Part shown: positions 1 through 6,010 of the stretch, one piece after another
Position numbering within the stretch: position 1 is the first letter of the stretch
Layout of the letters: each line of letters starts with the position of its first letter
DNA from: DATEJJ01 sp039649115
GTDB taxonomy: Bacteria > Actinomycetota > Actinomycetes > Mycobacteriales > Micromonosporaceae
Direction of reading: 5' to 3'
Assembly (NCBI GenBank): GCA_039649115.1
Contig: JBBWZQ010000190.1
Coordinates: 1 to 8,782 of the forward strand
Length of the DNA: 8,782 nt
Program-made: the position numbers and the translations under genes
Notes under the pieces: model-generated
What the model was told of the DNA's origin: nothing
Seen by the model: the letters and a program-made list of their open reading frames with translations, nothing else
The model's database searches: none

Positions 1-397
1 GCGACTGCTGGAACCAGTCGTGGCTGTCCGAGGTGTGGTTGAGCACGAGGTCGGTGATGACCCGGATGCCGCGGGCGTGCGCCGCGTCGACCAGGGCCAC
101 GAAGTCGTCGATGGTGCCGTAGTCCGGAGCGATCTTGTAGAAGTCCCGGATGTCGTAGCCGCCGTCGCGCCGGGGGGAGTCGTAGAACGGCGGCAGCCAG
201 AGGCAGTCCACGCCCAGCCACTGGTAGTAGTCCAGCTTGGAGATGAGCCCGGGCAGGTCGCCGTACCCGTCGCCGTTGGAGTCGTAACCGGCCTGGACGA
301 GCATCTCGTAGAAGACCGCCCGCCGGTACCACTGCGGCTCGACCGGCATCCGCCGGGCGTGCCGCGGGTACGAGGGGCGCGATGCGACGTCGGTCAT
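1..397 (-). CDS. treS: Trehalose synthase (maltose alpha-D-glucosyltransferase), N-terminal part
   Basis: GH13-family enzyme expected to interconvert maltose and trehalose in the cytoplasm. Only the first 132 codons are in the window; the gene continues beyond position 1. Visible family features are the opening WYRRAVFYEMLV strand, a DSNGDGYGDLPGL segment of the calcium-binding-loop type, the block WLGVDCLWLPPFYDSP, then RDGGYDIRDFY, and conserved GH13 region I as DLVLNHTSDSHDWFQ near residues 116-130. This combination is typical of TreS rather than of general alpha-amylases or oligo-1,6-glucosidases, though a related GH13 enzyme is not excluded. The ATG at 397 is preceded by a strong ribosome binding site (AAGGAAGG, complement of 402-409). 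The catalytic Asp and Glu residues lie outside the window, so activity cannot be judged. In actinomycetes treS often sits with glgE and pep2 genes; those neighbours would be to the left and are not seen. Confidence 0.88.
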   Translation of the reverse strand, partial: MTDVASRPSYPRHARRMPVEPQWYRRAVFYEMLVQAGYDSNGDGYGDLPGLISKLDYYQWLGVDCLWLPPFYDSPRRDGGYDIRDFYKIAPDYGTIDDFVALVDAAHARGIRVITDLVLNHTSDSHDWFQQS

Positions 398-536
398 CAG
401 GCCTTCCTTCTGGGATTGCGGTACCAGGGGACGGCGGGGCGCCGGTCGGCCCCGGGGCGCGTCGACGTTCCGGGGACTCGTCGATGAGTGAGCGTCCCTC
501 TGGTTTCTACTATTACGGCACCGGGTGGCATCCTGG

Positions 537-577
537 CTCATCCGCGAACGGTCGGATTCGGGCCCCATCCGGATGAG
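537..577. repeat. 8-bp inverted repeat upstream of trehalose synthase
   Basis: CTCATCCG at 537-544 is matched by its exact reverse complement CGGATGAG at 570-577, with a 25-nt spacer. Centre-to-centre spacing is 33 nt, about three helical turns, which would suit two half-sites of a dimeric regulator. An 8-bp match can occur by chance in this base composition. Confidence 0.35.
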
Positions 578-593
578 TCCCGGGCATGGTCCA

Positions 594-640
594 GGCCGGT
601 GCGGCTAGCCGGCCGTACGTCCGGACCCCCTCGCCCGGAC
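594..640. terminator. Candidate hairpins after the small membrane-protein genes
   Basis: Two GC-rich stem-loops lie just past the stop at 657-659 of the minus-strand small gene: GGCCGG (594-599) pairs with CCGGCC (609-614) across a 9-nt loop, and GTCCGG (619-624) pairs with CCGGAC (635-640) across a 10-nt loop. There is no U-tract, which is common for actinobacterial terminators. Stems of only 6 bp keep confidence low. Confidence 0.3.
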
Positions 641-656
641 CGGCACGCCGGCGCCG

Positions 657-812
657 TCACTTGCCCTTGCGCTTGCCGCCGCCCTTCTTGCCGCCGAACA
701 TGGCACGGATCGCGGCGACGAGCAGCAGCAGGCCGAGGACCAGGCCGAGCAGCCGGACGCCGGTCAGCGACTGCGCACCATGGGTCGCGGCGAGGGCGGG
801 CAGTGCCAGCAT
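657..812 (-). CDS. Small single-helix membrane protein with Lys/Gly-rich tail
   Basis: A 51-residue hypothetical protein if it starts at the ATG at 812. It has one strongly hydrophobic segment (about residues 19-39, GVRLLGLVLGLLLLVAAIRA) and a basic tail GGKKGGGKRKGK that should stay on the cytoplasmic face. The start is uncertain: AAGGA directly abuts the ATG with no spacer, and an in-frame ATG at 851 gives 64 residues, 14 nt after the upstream gene's stop and without a visible ribosome binding site. It lies 53 nt (or 14 nt) downstream of the DUF4190-like gene on the same strand, so co-transcription and translational coupling are likely. No function can be assigned. The hydrophobic run followed by a clean basic tail and stop argues that it is a real gene rather than a chance open frame. 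Confidence 0.55.
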   Translation of the reverse strand: MLALPALAATHGAQSLTGVRLLGLVLGLLLLVAAIRAMFGGKKGGGKRKGK

Positions 813-865
813 TCCTTGACTGTGCCAGACCCGCACCCCGCCGCGCACCATGCGACGGTCGATGT

Positions 866-1114
866 CTACTTCCGGATCACGGTGAAGTAGAGGATGTTCC
901 AGATCACGCCCAGGACGCTCGCGCCGATCGCGAGGTAGCCGAGAGTGGGCGCCTGGCCACTCTGCTTGGCGCGCTGGATCGACAGCACGCCGAGGACGAT
1001 GCCGGCCGGCCAGCAGCAGATCAGGCCAATGATGATGCCCAGCACGCCGAAGAGGGTCGTGCGGTCGTTGGCCGGCGCCGCGCCCGGGTACGGTCCTGGT
1101 GGTGGTGGCTGCAT
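866..1114 (-). CDS. DUF4190-like small membrane protein
   Basis: An 82-residue protein with a short Pro-rich N-terminus (MQPPPPGPYPG) and two predicted transmembrane segments, about residues 20-44 (including ICCWPAGIVLGVLS) and 57-79 (LGYLAIGASVLGVIWNILYF). Between them lies the conserved-looking motif SIQRAKQSGQ. This arrangement of Pro-rich leader, helix with a CCWPAG-type turn, short polar loop and second helix matches the small DUF4190/interferon-induced-transmembrane-like proteins common in actinobacteria, whose role is unknown. The start at 1114 is chosen for its ribosome binding site (AGGAG, complement of 1120-1124, five nt from the ATG). An in-frame upstream start at 1153 adds 13 residues but lacks such a site. 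It is followed closely by the second small membrane-protein gene on the same strand. Confidence 0.75.
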   Translation of the reverse strand: MQPPPPGPYPGAAPANDRTTLFGVLGIIIGLICCWPAGIVLGVLSIQRAKQSGQAPTLGYLAIGASVLGVIWNILYFTVIRK

Positions 1115-1332
1115 ATTGACTCCTGTACGAGATGCGGTGTGAGGGGGTACCACAGTGCAGATGTGCCAGAGCAGTATGCACTAACTCGCCCTTCCGGGGT
1201 GCCCGGAGCAGCGGTACGACGCGTGTCCGACTCTCATCCACAGGGGACGGTCGTCGGGTTCACCCTTCCGATACTGTGATCCGACCCTCGACCGGTTTGC
1301 ATCCCCGCCGGACTGCGGCAAGCTGGCTGTCA
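1115..1332. promoter_or_regulatory. Divergent intergenic region: small membrane proteins / acyltransferase
   Basis: This stretch of 218 nt separates the minus-strand DUF4190-like gene from the plus-strand acyltransferase and should carry both promoters. On the plus strand TACTGT (1272-1277) fits the actinobacterial -10 pattern TANNNT and would give a leader of about 50 nt before the ATG at 1333, but no good -35 hexamer precedes it. On the minus strand the AT-richer stretch around 1172-1184 is the most promoter-like. Neither is strong. Confidence 0.3.
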
Positions 1333-2559
1333 ATGCGCCTGCTCAACCGTACGGCGGACGCCTGCGCCGCCCCCGTCATCCCGGCCCGACAGACCCCGCC
1401 GCCCGCCCGGCCGCCCCGGTTGCCGCAGATCGACGTCATGCGGCTGCTCATCTGCGCGTCGGTCGTGGCGACCCATGTGGTGTCCAACGCCAACCCGCTG
1501 CAGAGCGTGCCGCCCAACGCGGTGGTCAACGCACTGCACTACACCCGCCAGGCATTCTTCTTCATCAGCGCGCTGGTCCTCGTGCACGTGTCCGGTCCCC
1601 GGGTGGGCGCCGGCGGCTGGCTGGGCCACGCGCCCGGCCAGATGCGCCGGCGGGTGTCCGTCCTCGGCGTGCCCTACGTGTTGTGGAGCGTGTTCTACGC
1701 GGTGCTCGGCCTGGCCACCGCGTACTCGCTGTGGGCGGCCGAGCGCCTGCCGTGGACCTGGTTCGTCGGGCTGGTCCAGGGCACCGACGGGTACCACATG
1801 TACTTCCTCCTGGTCAGCGTGGAGTTCGCGGTCGTCTTCCCGCTGTTCGTCAAGCTGCTGCACGCCACCCGCGGCCACCATCTCGCCCTGCTCCTCGGGT
1901 CCGGTGCGGTGGAGCTGGCGACCATGGCGGTCTTCCACTACGTGTACCAGCCGGACTGGTGGTGGCGCCCGGTGGCCGGCGAGTCCAGCCTCACCGCGTA
2001 CCAGTTCTGGCTCGTCGCCGGCGGGGTGGCCGCGCTGCACCTGGACCGGTTCGACCGCTGGCTGTCCCGGCACCGCGCCCTGGTGGCCCTGTCGCTGCTG
2101 GGCACCGCGCTGGTGGCCACCGCGCTGTTCCTCGCCGACGTGGCCCACGGCGAGCTGCCCGAATTCGCCGGGCGTTCGCTGCAGCCGGTGACGGTGCCGC
2201 TGAGCATCGCCGCGATCGGTGCGGGCTACCTGGTGTCGGCGTGGATCGCCGGGACACGCCGGCCGTGGGTGCGCCGGACGCTGGTGGGCGGCACCTACCT
2301 GTCCTTCGGCATCTACCTCACCCACCCGGCGATCCTCACCGGCCTGCTGTACCTGCAGCGCCGGCTGCCCGGCGGGATGGCCTGGCATCCGGTGCTGGCC
2401 ACCACGCTCATCGGCGTGCTGGACTTCGGGCTGGCGGTCGCGGTGTCCTGGCTGATCAGCAGAACGCGCTGGAGTAAGGCGCTGATCGGACGGCCACGGC
2501 CGCCCGCGCCGCCGCGGGAGCGGGCCGGGGAGCCCGCGCCGGCAGCCACCACGTCCTGA
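1333..2559 (+). CDS. Acyltransferase 3 family integral membrane protein
   Basis: A 408-residue polytopic protein of the acyltransferase-3 family (COG1835/COG3274-like), which usually O-acylates sugars, peptidoglycan or secondary metabolites at the membrane. After a Pro/Ala-rich cytoplasmic N-terminus, the first helix carries the family start LPQIDVMRLLICASVVATHV with the key His48. Next comes TRQAFFFISALVLVHVSG (helix 2, like the family FFxxSGF block) and basic residues RRR at 105-107. About eight further hydrophobic segments follow, ending with LSFGIYLTHPAIL (His331) and a last helix near 355-375. The C-terminal 30 residues are Pro/Arg-rich and non-hydrophobic. The start at 1333 leaves about 30 residues before helix 1; no ribosome binding site is visible, so the start is tentative. 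Its last 104 nt overlap the 3' end of the Ser/Thr kinase gene on the other strand. The substrate is unknown. Confidence 0.8.
   Translation: MRLLNRTADACAAPVIPARQTPPPARPPRLPQIDVMRLLICASVVATHVVSNANPLQSVPPNAVVNALHYTRQAFFFISALVLVHVSGPRVGAGGWLGHAPGQMRRRVSVLGVPYVLWSVFYAVLGLATAYSLWAAERLPWTWFVGLVQGTDGYHMYFLLVSVEFAVVFPLFVKLLHATRGHHLALLLGSGAVELATMAVFHYVYQPDWWWRPVAGESSLTAYQFWLVAGGVAALHLDRFDRWLSRHRALVALSLLGTALVATALFLADVAHGELPEFAGRSLQPVTVPLSIAAIGAGYLVSAWIAGTRRPWVRRTLVGGTYLSFGIYLTHPAILTGLLYLQRRLPGGMAWHPVLATTLIGVLDFGLAVAVSWLISRTRWSKALIGRPRPPAPPRERAGEPAPAATTS
2456..2559. other. 104-nt convergent overlap of two coding regions
   Basis: The acyltransferase (plus, stop at 2557-2559) and the Ser/Thr kinase (minus, stop at 2456-2458) share 104 nt. 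Both frames encode Pro/Ala/Arg-rich tails outside their conserved domains. No intergenic space remains for a conventional terminator, so convergent transcripts would be mutually antisense here. Confidence 0.75.
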
Positions 2560-3493
2560 ACTCCTCGGCGCGCAACGCGCTCGGGCCGCCGGCGAGAACG
2601 GCGGAGCGCGCGGGCGGGATGTCCGGCGCCGCGTGCGTGTGCGGGATCAGCACCTCCCACAGGGCGATCGCCACCTGCGCGCTGGTGGGCCGCGCCCCCA
2701 CCTGCTTGGCCATGCAGCCGCGGCAGATCTCCGCGACCTGCCGGGGCAGGCCGGGGACCAGCAGCACGGGCGTCGGCGCCGCCCGGTGGCGGCGGGCCGC
2801 GGCCAGGTCGCAGCGCGGGCCGGCGCCGCGGTAGGGGGAGCAGCCGGTGAGCATCTGGTACAGCAGGACGCCCAGCGCGTACACGTCGTCCGCGGGGCTG
2901 CCTCCGCTACTGACCCGCCGGTCAGGCAGCGGCTGCCCGAACGCGACCAGTGACGTGCCCGCCACCGTGGTCGCCTCGCCGAAATCCACGATCTTCGCGC
3001 CGGAGGCGGTCATCATGACGTTGTCGGGGGTCAGGTCCCGGTGCACCACCCCGCGCCGGTGCGCGATCGCCAGCACGTCGGCGATGGTGGCGCCCACCTT
3101 GACCGCCTCGGGCCAGGACAGCGGGCCACCGGCCAGCCGGCCGGCCAGCACCGCGCCGCGCAGCAGCTCCATCGACACGTAGGGCACGCTCCCGCCGTCG
3201 GGCAGGCGCGCGTCACCGTAGTCGTAGATGCGCGGCACGCTCGGGTTGCGCAGCCGGTCGGTGATCAGCGCTTCGCGGTGCACCTTCCAGCGCGCGCCGG
3301 GATCGTCGGCGAAGTTCGGGGTGAGCAGCTTGAGCGCCGCGGTGCGCCCGTACAGCGCGTCGATGGCCTGGTACACCACGGACACGCCGCCGTAGCCGAT
3401 CGGTCCTAAGAGGACGTACCGGCGATCGATGGCGGTGCCTATGGGCCACCAGGACACGGCGTCACTATTTCGTACCTGTCGGGTTTGTGGCAA
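2456..3493 (-). CDS. Soluble serine/threonine protein kinase (Hanks type)
   Basis: A 345-residue protein counted from TTG at 3493. The kinase domain spans about residues 26-285: Gly loop GPIGYGGVSVVYQA (30-43), VAIK-type Lys55 in AALKLL, helix-C Glu74, HRD at 151-153, Asn158, DFG at 170-172, DDVYALG with Asp203, and Arg268 in GARPT. There is no transmembrane segment or PASTA repeat, so it is probably cytoplasmic. Two oddities stand out: the catalytic loop reads HRDLTPDN with Thr in place of the usual Lys, and the activation segment lacks a recognisable APE motif (FGQPLPDRRVSSGGSPADD instead). The last 60 residues are Ala/Pro/Arg-rich. TTG at 3493 is favoured by GAGG six nt upstream and overlaps the sensor-kinase gene by 29 nt. 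GTG at 3457 (333 residues, 7 nt after that gene's stop) is the alternative. It is the third gene of the signalling operon. Confidence 0.85.
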   Translation of the reverse strand: MPQTRQVRNSDAVSWWPIGTAIDRRYVLLGPIGYGGVSVVYQAIDALYGRTAALKLLTPNFADDPGARWKVHREALITDRLRNPSVPRIYDYGDARLPDGGSVPYVSMELLRGAVLAGRLAGGPLSWPEAVKVGATIADVLAIAHRRGVVHRDLTPDNVMMTASGAKIVDFGEATTVAGTSLVAFGQPLPDRRVSSGGSPADDVYALGVLLYQMLTGCSPYRGAGPRCDLAAARRHRAAPTPVLLVPGLPRQVAEICRGCMAKQVGARPTSAQVAIALWEVLIPHTHAAPDIPPARSAVLAGGPSALRAEEFRTWWLPARAPRPAPAAARAAVAVRSAPYSSAFC

Positions 3494-5042
3494 GGGACGC
3501 CTCGGCCTTGGTAGCCAGGATTTCCCGCGCCGTAATGAACTCGACCTCTACCGGGACCGCGGGCAGCAGCACCCGGAAGGCGGTACCGGCGCCCGGCGCC
3601 GTGCGCAGTTCCACCCGTCCGCCGTGCGCGGTGACGATGGCCGCGACGATGGACAGCCCCAGCCCGGCCCCGCCGGTACCCCGCTGGCGGGACGGGTCGG
3701 CCCGGAAGAGCCGCTCGAACACCCGGGCGGCCTGCTCCGGCGCCATGCCCGGACCGGAGTCGGTCACCTCCAGCACGGCCACCGGCGCGTGCGCGGTCGG
3801 CAGCGGGCCCACCGCGACCGGCTCGACGGCACCGTCCAGCTGGCCGGCCGCGCACCGGCCGACCCGCACCACGATCCGGGTACCCGGCGGGGTGTGCGCC
3901 AGCGCGTTGGACACCAGGTTCGCCGCGACCTGGCGCAGCCGGGCCTCGTCACCGTGCACCGCGGGCGGTCCCGCCTGCGGTGCGGCGGGGGCCAGCTCCT
4001 CCAGGCACACGTGCCGCAGCGGTGCGCGTACCCCGGCGTCGCGCACGGTGTCCGCGGCGACCGCGAACAGGTCCACCTCGTGGCGCTCCAGCGGTCGCTC
4101 CTCGTCCAGCCGGGCCAGCATCAGCAGGTCGGCGACGAGGACGGCCATCCGGGCGGCCTCCGCCTCGATGCGCCCCATCGCCTCGTCCAGTTCCGGGCCG
4201 GGCCGCGCGCCGCCCCGCCGGTACAGCTCGGCGAAACCCTGGATCGAGGTCAGCGGGGTGCGCAGTTCGTGCGAGGCGTCCGCGAGGAACTGGCGCAGCC
4301 GCTGCTCGGAGGCGGTGCGGTCGTGCAGCGCGCCCTGGATGCGGGCCAGCATCCCGTTCAGCGCCAGCCCCAGCCGGCCCGCCTCGGTGTGCGGGTCCAC
4401 GTCGGTGATGCGCCGGGACAGGTCGCCCGCCGCGATCTGCTGCGCGGTGGTCTCCATCTCGGTCAGCGGCGCGAGGCCCATCCGCACCACGGAGGCGGCC
4501 GCCGAGGCGAGCAGCAGGAGGACCAGCAGGCTCACCGCGACGTCGATGGCGAGCAGCCGGTCGGCGGTCGCGGTCACCTGGCCGAGGGACAGCGCGACCG
4601 CGACCGTGTCGCCGTCCGGCCGCTGGGCCACGACCACGCGCCAGGAGCCCTGCCCGGAGATGTCCACTGTGTATGGTGCGGCACCGGCGTGTGCCCGGAT
4701 CGACGGGTACGGGCCGAGCGTCGCCGGCTTGCCCGTACCGGTGGCGTCGCCGCCGGTGCCGGTCAGCGTGCCGGTGCCGTCGTAGACGTACACCCGCAGG
4801 TCGGTGTCGGGGTTGCGCATGAAGGCGGGGCGCGGCCCGGGCAGCGGCGGGGGCGGGCCGCCGTGCGGCCTGGCGAATCCGTAGGCGCTCGTCGTCAGCT
4901 GGTGGTCCAGGCGGTTGAGCAGGTACGAGCGGAGCAGGCTCAGCCCGGCCACGTCCGCGACGACCAGCGCGATCCCGGCCAGGGTGGCGATCGCGACGAC
5001 CATGCGCGCGCGCAGTGTCCACCGCAGCCGGGGTCGCCTCAC
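3465..5042 (-). CDS. HAMP-domain sensor histidine kinase
   Basis: A 525-residue membrane sensor kinase that should phosphorylate the regulator encoded just upstream. Order: basic N-terminus, helix 1 (about 14-36), an extracytoplasmic sensor of about 125 residues (Pro-rich at 61-72), helix 2 (about 164-185), HAMP (186-240), HisKA with H-box FLADASHELRTPLTSIQGF and phospho-acceptor His258, N-box NLVSNALAH (375-383), G1 box DSGPGM (428-433), F box FERLFRADPSR, and G2 box GGAGLGLSIV (457-466). All catalytic boxes are intact. It resembles actinobacterial TcrY/TrcS-type kinases. Two small peculiarities are about 25 extra residues between the N and G1 boxes (396-421) and a C-terminal tail of about 30 residues past the ATPase fold. 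The GTG start overlaps the regulator's TGA as GTGA and has GAGGA directly before it, so translational coupling is likely. The ligand is unknown. Confidence 0.93.
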   Translation of the reverse strand: MRRPRLRWTLRARMVVAIATLAGIALVVADVAGLSLLRSYLLNRLDHQLTTSAYGFARPHGGPPPPLPGPRPAFMRNPDTDLRVYVYDGTGTLTGTGGDATGTGKPATLGPYPSIRAHAGAAPYTVDISGQGSWRVVVAQRPDGDTVAVALSLGQVTATADRLLAIDVAVSLLVLLLLASAAASVVRMGLAPLTEMETTAQQIAAGDLSRRITDVDPHTEAGRLGLALNGMLARIQGALHDRTASEQRLRQFLADASHELRTPLTSIQGFAELYRRGGARPGPELDEAMGRIEAEAARMAVLVADLLMLARLDEERPLERHEVDLFAVAADTVRDAGVRAPLRHVCLEELAPAAPQAGPPAVHGDEARLRQVAANLVSNALAHTPPGTRIVVRVGRCAAGQLDGAVEPVAVGPLPTAHAPVAVLEVTDSGPGMAPEQAARVFERLFRADPSRQRGTGGAGLGLSIVAAIVTAHGGRVELRTAPGAGTAFRVLLPAVPVEVEFITAREILATKAEASLATNPTGTK

Positions 5043-5815
5043 TCCTCGTTCGTCCTCGGCAGCCGCAGCGAGTACCCGACGCCGCGTACGGTGTGGATCA
5101 GCGCCGGGCCGAGCTTGTCGATCTTGCGGCGCAGGTAGTAGACGTAGGACTCGACGATCCGCCCCTCACCGCCGAAGTCGTAGCTCCAGACGCGGTCGAG
5201 GATCTGCGCCTTGCTCACCACCCGGCCCGCGTTGGCCAGCAGGTACCGCAGCAGCTTGAACTCGGTGGGGGACAGCTCGACCAGCTTGCCGGCCCGGCGC
5301 ACCTCGTGCGCGTCCTCGTTGAGCTCCAGGTCGGCGTAGCGCAGCACGGCGCCGTCGGCCTGGAACGGCTCGGCGTGGCAGCGGCGCAGGATCGCCCGGA
5401 TGCGCAGCACCACCTCCTCCAGGCTGAACGGCTTGGTGACGTAGTCGTCGCCGCCCACGGTCAGCCCGGAGATGCGATCCTCGACCGAATCGCGGGCGGT
5501 CAGGAACAGCACCGGCACCGGCCGGCCGCCCGACCGCAGCCGCTGGGCCACCTCGAAACCGGACAGGTCAGGCAGCATCACGTCGAGTACCACCAGATCA
5601 GGGTCGAAGTCGGCGGCGGCGGCCAGCGCCTCCTGACCGCCCGCGGCCGACCGCACCTCGAAGTCGATCAGCCGGAGCGTCGCGGCCAGCAGCGCGGAGA
5701 TGTTGGGTTCGTCGTCGACCACGAGCACCTTGGTGCGGATCTGGTCAGTGCGGGCACCGGAGGACTCCGAGCGCTGGCGCACGCTGTCAGTGGCCTGGTC
5801 GACAGTGCGCTCCAT
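5039..5815 (-). CDS. OmpR-family two-component response regulator
   Basis: A 258-residue DNA-binding regulator, first gene of the signalling operon and cognate partner of the adjacent sensor kinase. After an unusual 28-residue polar N-terminal extension comes the receiver domain (about 29-143), with the acidic pair Asp34-Asp35, phospho-acceptor Asp78 in LVVLDVMLPD, Thr106 in FLTARD and Lys128 in DDYVTKPF, all intact. The winged-helix output domain (about 157-253) has the OmpR/PhoB signature LSPTEFKLLRYLLAN, recognition helix region GGEGRIVESYVYYLRRKID, and terminal wing HTVRGVGYSLR. The ATG at 5815 is supported by GGAGG (complement of 5823-5827) seven nt upstream. It resembles TcrX/PrrA-type actinobacterial regulators; no specific symbol is justified. 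OmpR-type regulators often control their own operon and neighbours, so the divergent serine hydrolase is a candidate target. Confidence 0.94.
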   Translation of the reverse strand: MERTVDQATDSVRQRSESSGARTDQIRTKVLVVDDEPNISALLAATLRLIDFEVRSAAGGQEALAAAADFDPDLVVLDVMLPDLSGFEVAQRLRSGGRPVPVLFLTARDSVEDRISGLTVGGDDYVTKPFSLEEVVLRIRAILRRCHAEPFQADGAVLRYADLELNEDAHEVRRAGKLVELSPTEFKLLRYLLANAGRVVSKAQILDRVWSYDFGGEGRIVESYVYYLRRKIDKLGPALIHTVRGVGYSLRLPRTNEE

Positions 5816-5897
5816 GCCGGTACCTCCGCTCGCGTTTTTTGGCTATGCGGCTTGTTCTACCTGCACCATCTGGGAAGCGCCTGTGAACCGGCTGCGA

Positions 5898-5911
5898 GGT
5901 TGCCGGCAACC
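5898..5911. promoter_or_regulatory. Perfect 14-bp palindrome, candidate operator
   Basis: GGTTGCCGGCAACC is identical to its reverse complement across all 14 bases and lies near the middle of the divergent intergenic region, 83 nt from the regulator start and 99 nt from the hydrolase start. It overlaps the position of the putative -10 element of the regulator promoter. A binding site for a dimeric repressor is possible. OmpR-type regulators usually prefer direct repeats, so the binder may be a different protein. Confidence 0.45.
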
Positions 5912-5997
5912 CCCTGCCAGTCAATACCACGCCACTGCCCACAAACACGACAACCTGCTTTTGACGTTACCCTGACCTGCCGCTGGCGCGGTCCGGA

Positions 5998-6010
5998 TAT
6001 CCTCCTTGCC
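5998..6010 (+). promoter_or_regulatory. -10 element placed for a leaderless serine hydrolase mRNA
   Basis: TATCCT at 5998-6003 matches TANNNT and is followed by exactly seven nt and then the GTG at 6011, the spacing expected when transcription begins at or next to the start codon. No Shine-Dalgarno sequence precedes the GTG (the upstream bases are pyrimidine-rich CCTCCTTGCC), which also fits leaderless translation. A TTGACG at 5961-5966 is too far upstream (31-nt spacer) to be its -35. Confidence 0.45.

Larger units (their letters stand above)
398..656 (-). promoter_or_regulatory. Upstream region of the trehalose synthase gene
   Basis: A 259-nt stretch with no convincing gene, between the stop of the small membrane protein and the trehalose synthase start, both on the minus strand. 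It must hold the trehalose synthase leader, and probably its promoter unless the gene is read from upstream. I see no clear -35/-10 pair. The least GC-rich spot is near 501-517 (complement contains TAATAGTAG), a possible promoter core. An inverted repeat is listed separately. Confidence 0.4.
5816..6010. promoter_or_regulatory. Divergent control region: regulator operon / serine hydrolase
   Basis: A 195-nt non-coding region between the minus-strand regulator and the plus-strand hydrolase. It is locally less GC-rich than its surroundings. On the minus strand TTGACT (complement of 5919-5924) is a good -35 hexamer. With a 16-nt spacer the matching -10 would be CAACCT, which falls inside the 14-bp palindrome listed below, giving a leader of about 75 nt. 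The hydrolase promoter is listed separately. Confidence 0.45.

Noticed and set aside
813..1241. Extension of the one-helix protein frame through the DUF4190-like gene
   Set aside because: It overlaps a well-supported gene in another frame, and the extended part has no membrane or domain signal.
1330..2388. Minus-strand open frame of 352 codons opposite the acyltransferase
   Set aside because: The product is His/Gln/Gly-rich and featureless, whereas the plus strand shows helices and the conserved His motifs of acyltransferase-3 proteins.
3429..5138. Plus-strand open frame of 569 codons opposite the sensor kinase
   Set aside because: Antisense to a complete histidine kinase with all boxes intact. 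The product is Arg/Gly/His-rich without domains, as expected from GC-biased third positions on the opposite strand.
5039..5815. Assigning a specific symbol such as tcrX, prrA or mtrA to the regulator
   Set aside because: OmpR-type regulators are too similar to name from sequence reading alone; the Ser/Thr-kinase context differs from those model loci.
5961..5966. TTGACG as the -35 element of the hydrolase promoter
   Set aside because: The only good -10 (5998-6003) is 31 nt away, and no TANNNT lies 16-19 nt downstream of it.
5015..6010. Long plus-strand open frame running into the serine hydrolase from far upstream
   Set aside because: It is antisense to the response regulator, whose domains are unmistakable, and its translation has no recognisable fold. 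Only the part from GTG 6011 onward has a leader, linker and catalytic motifs.
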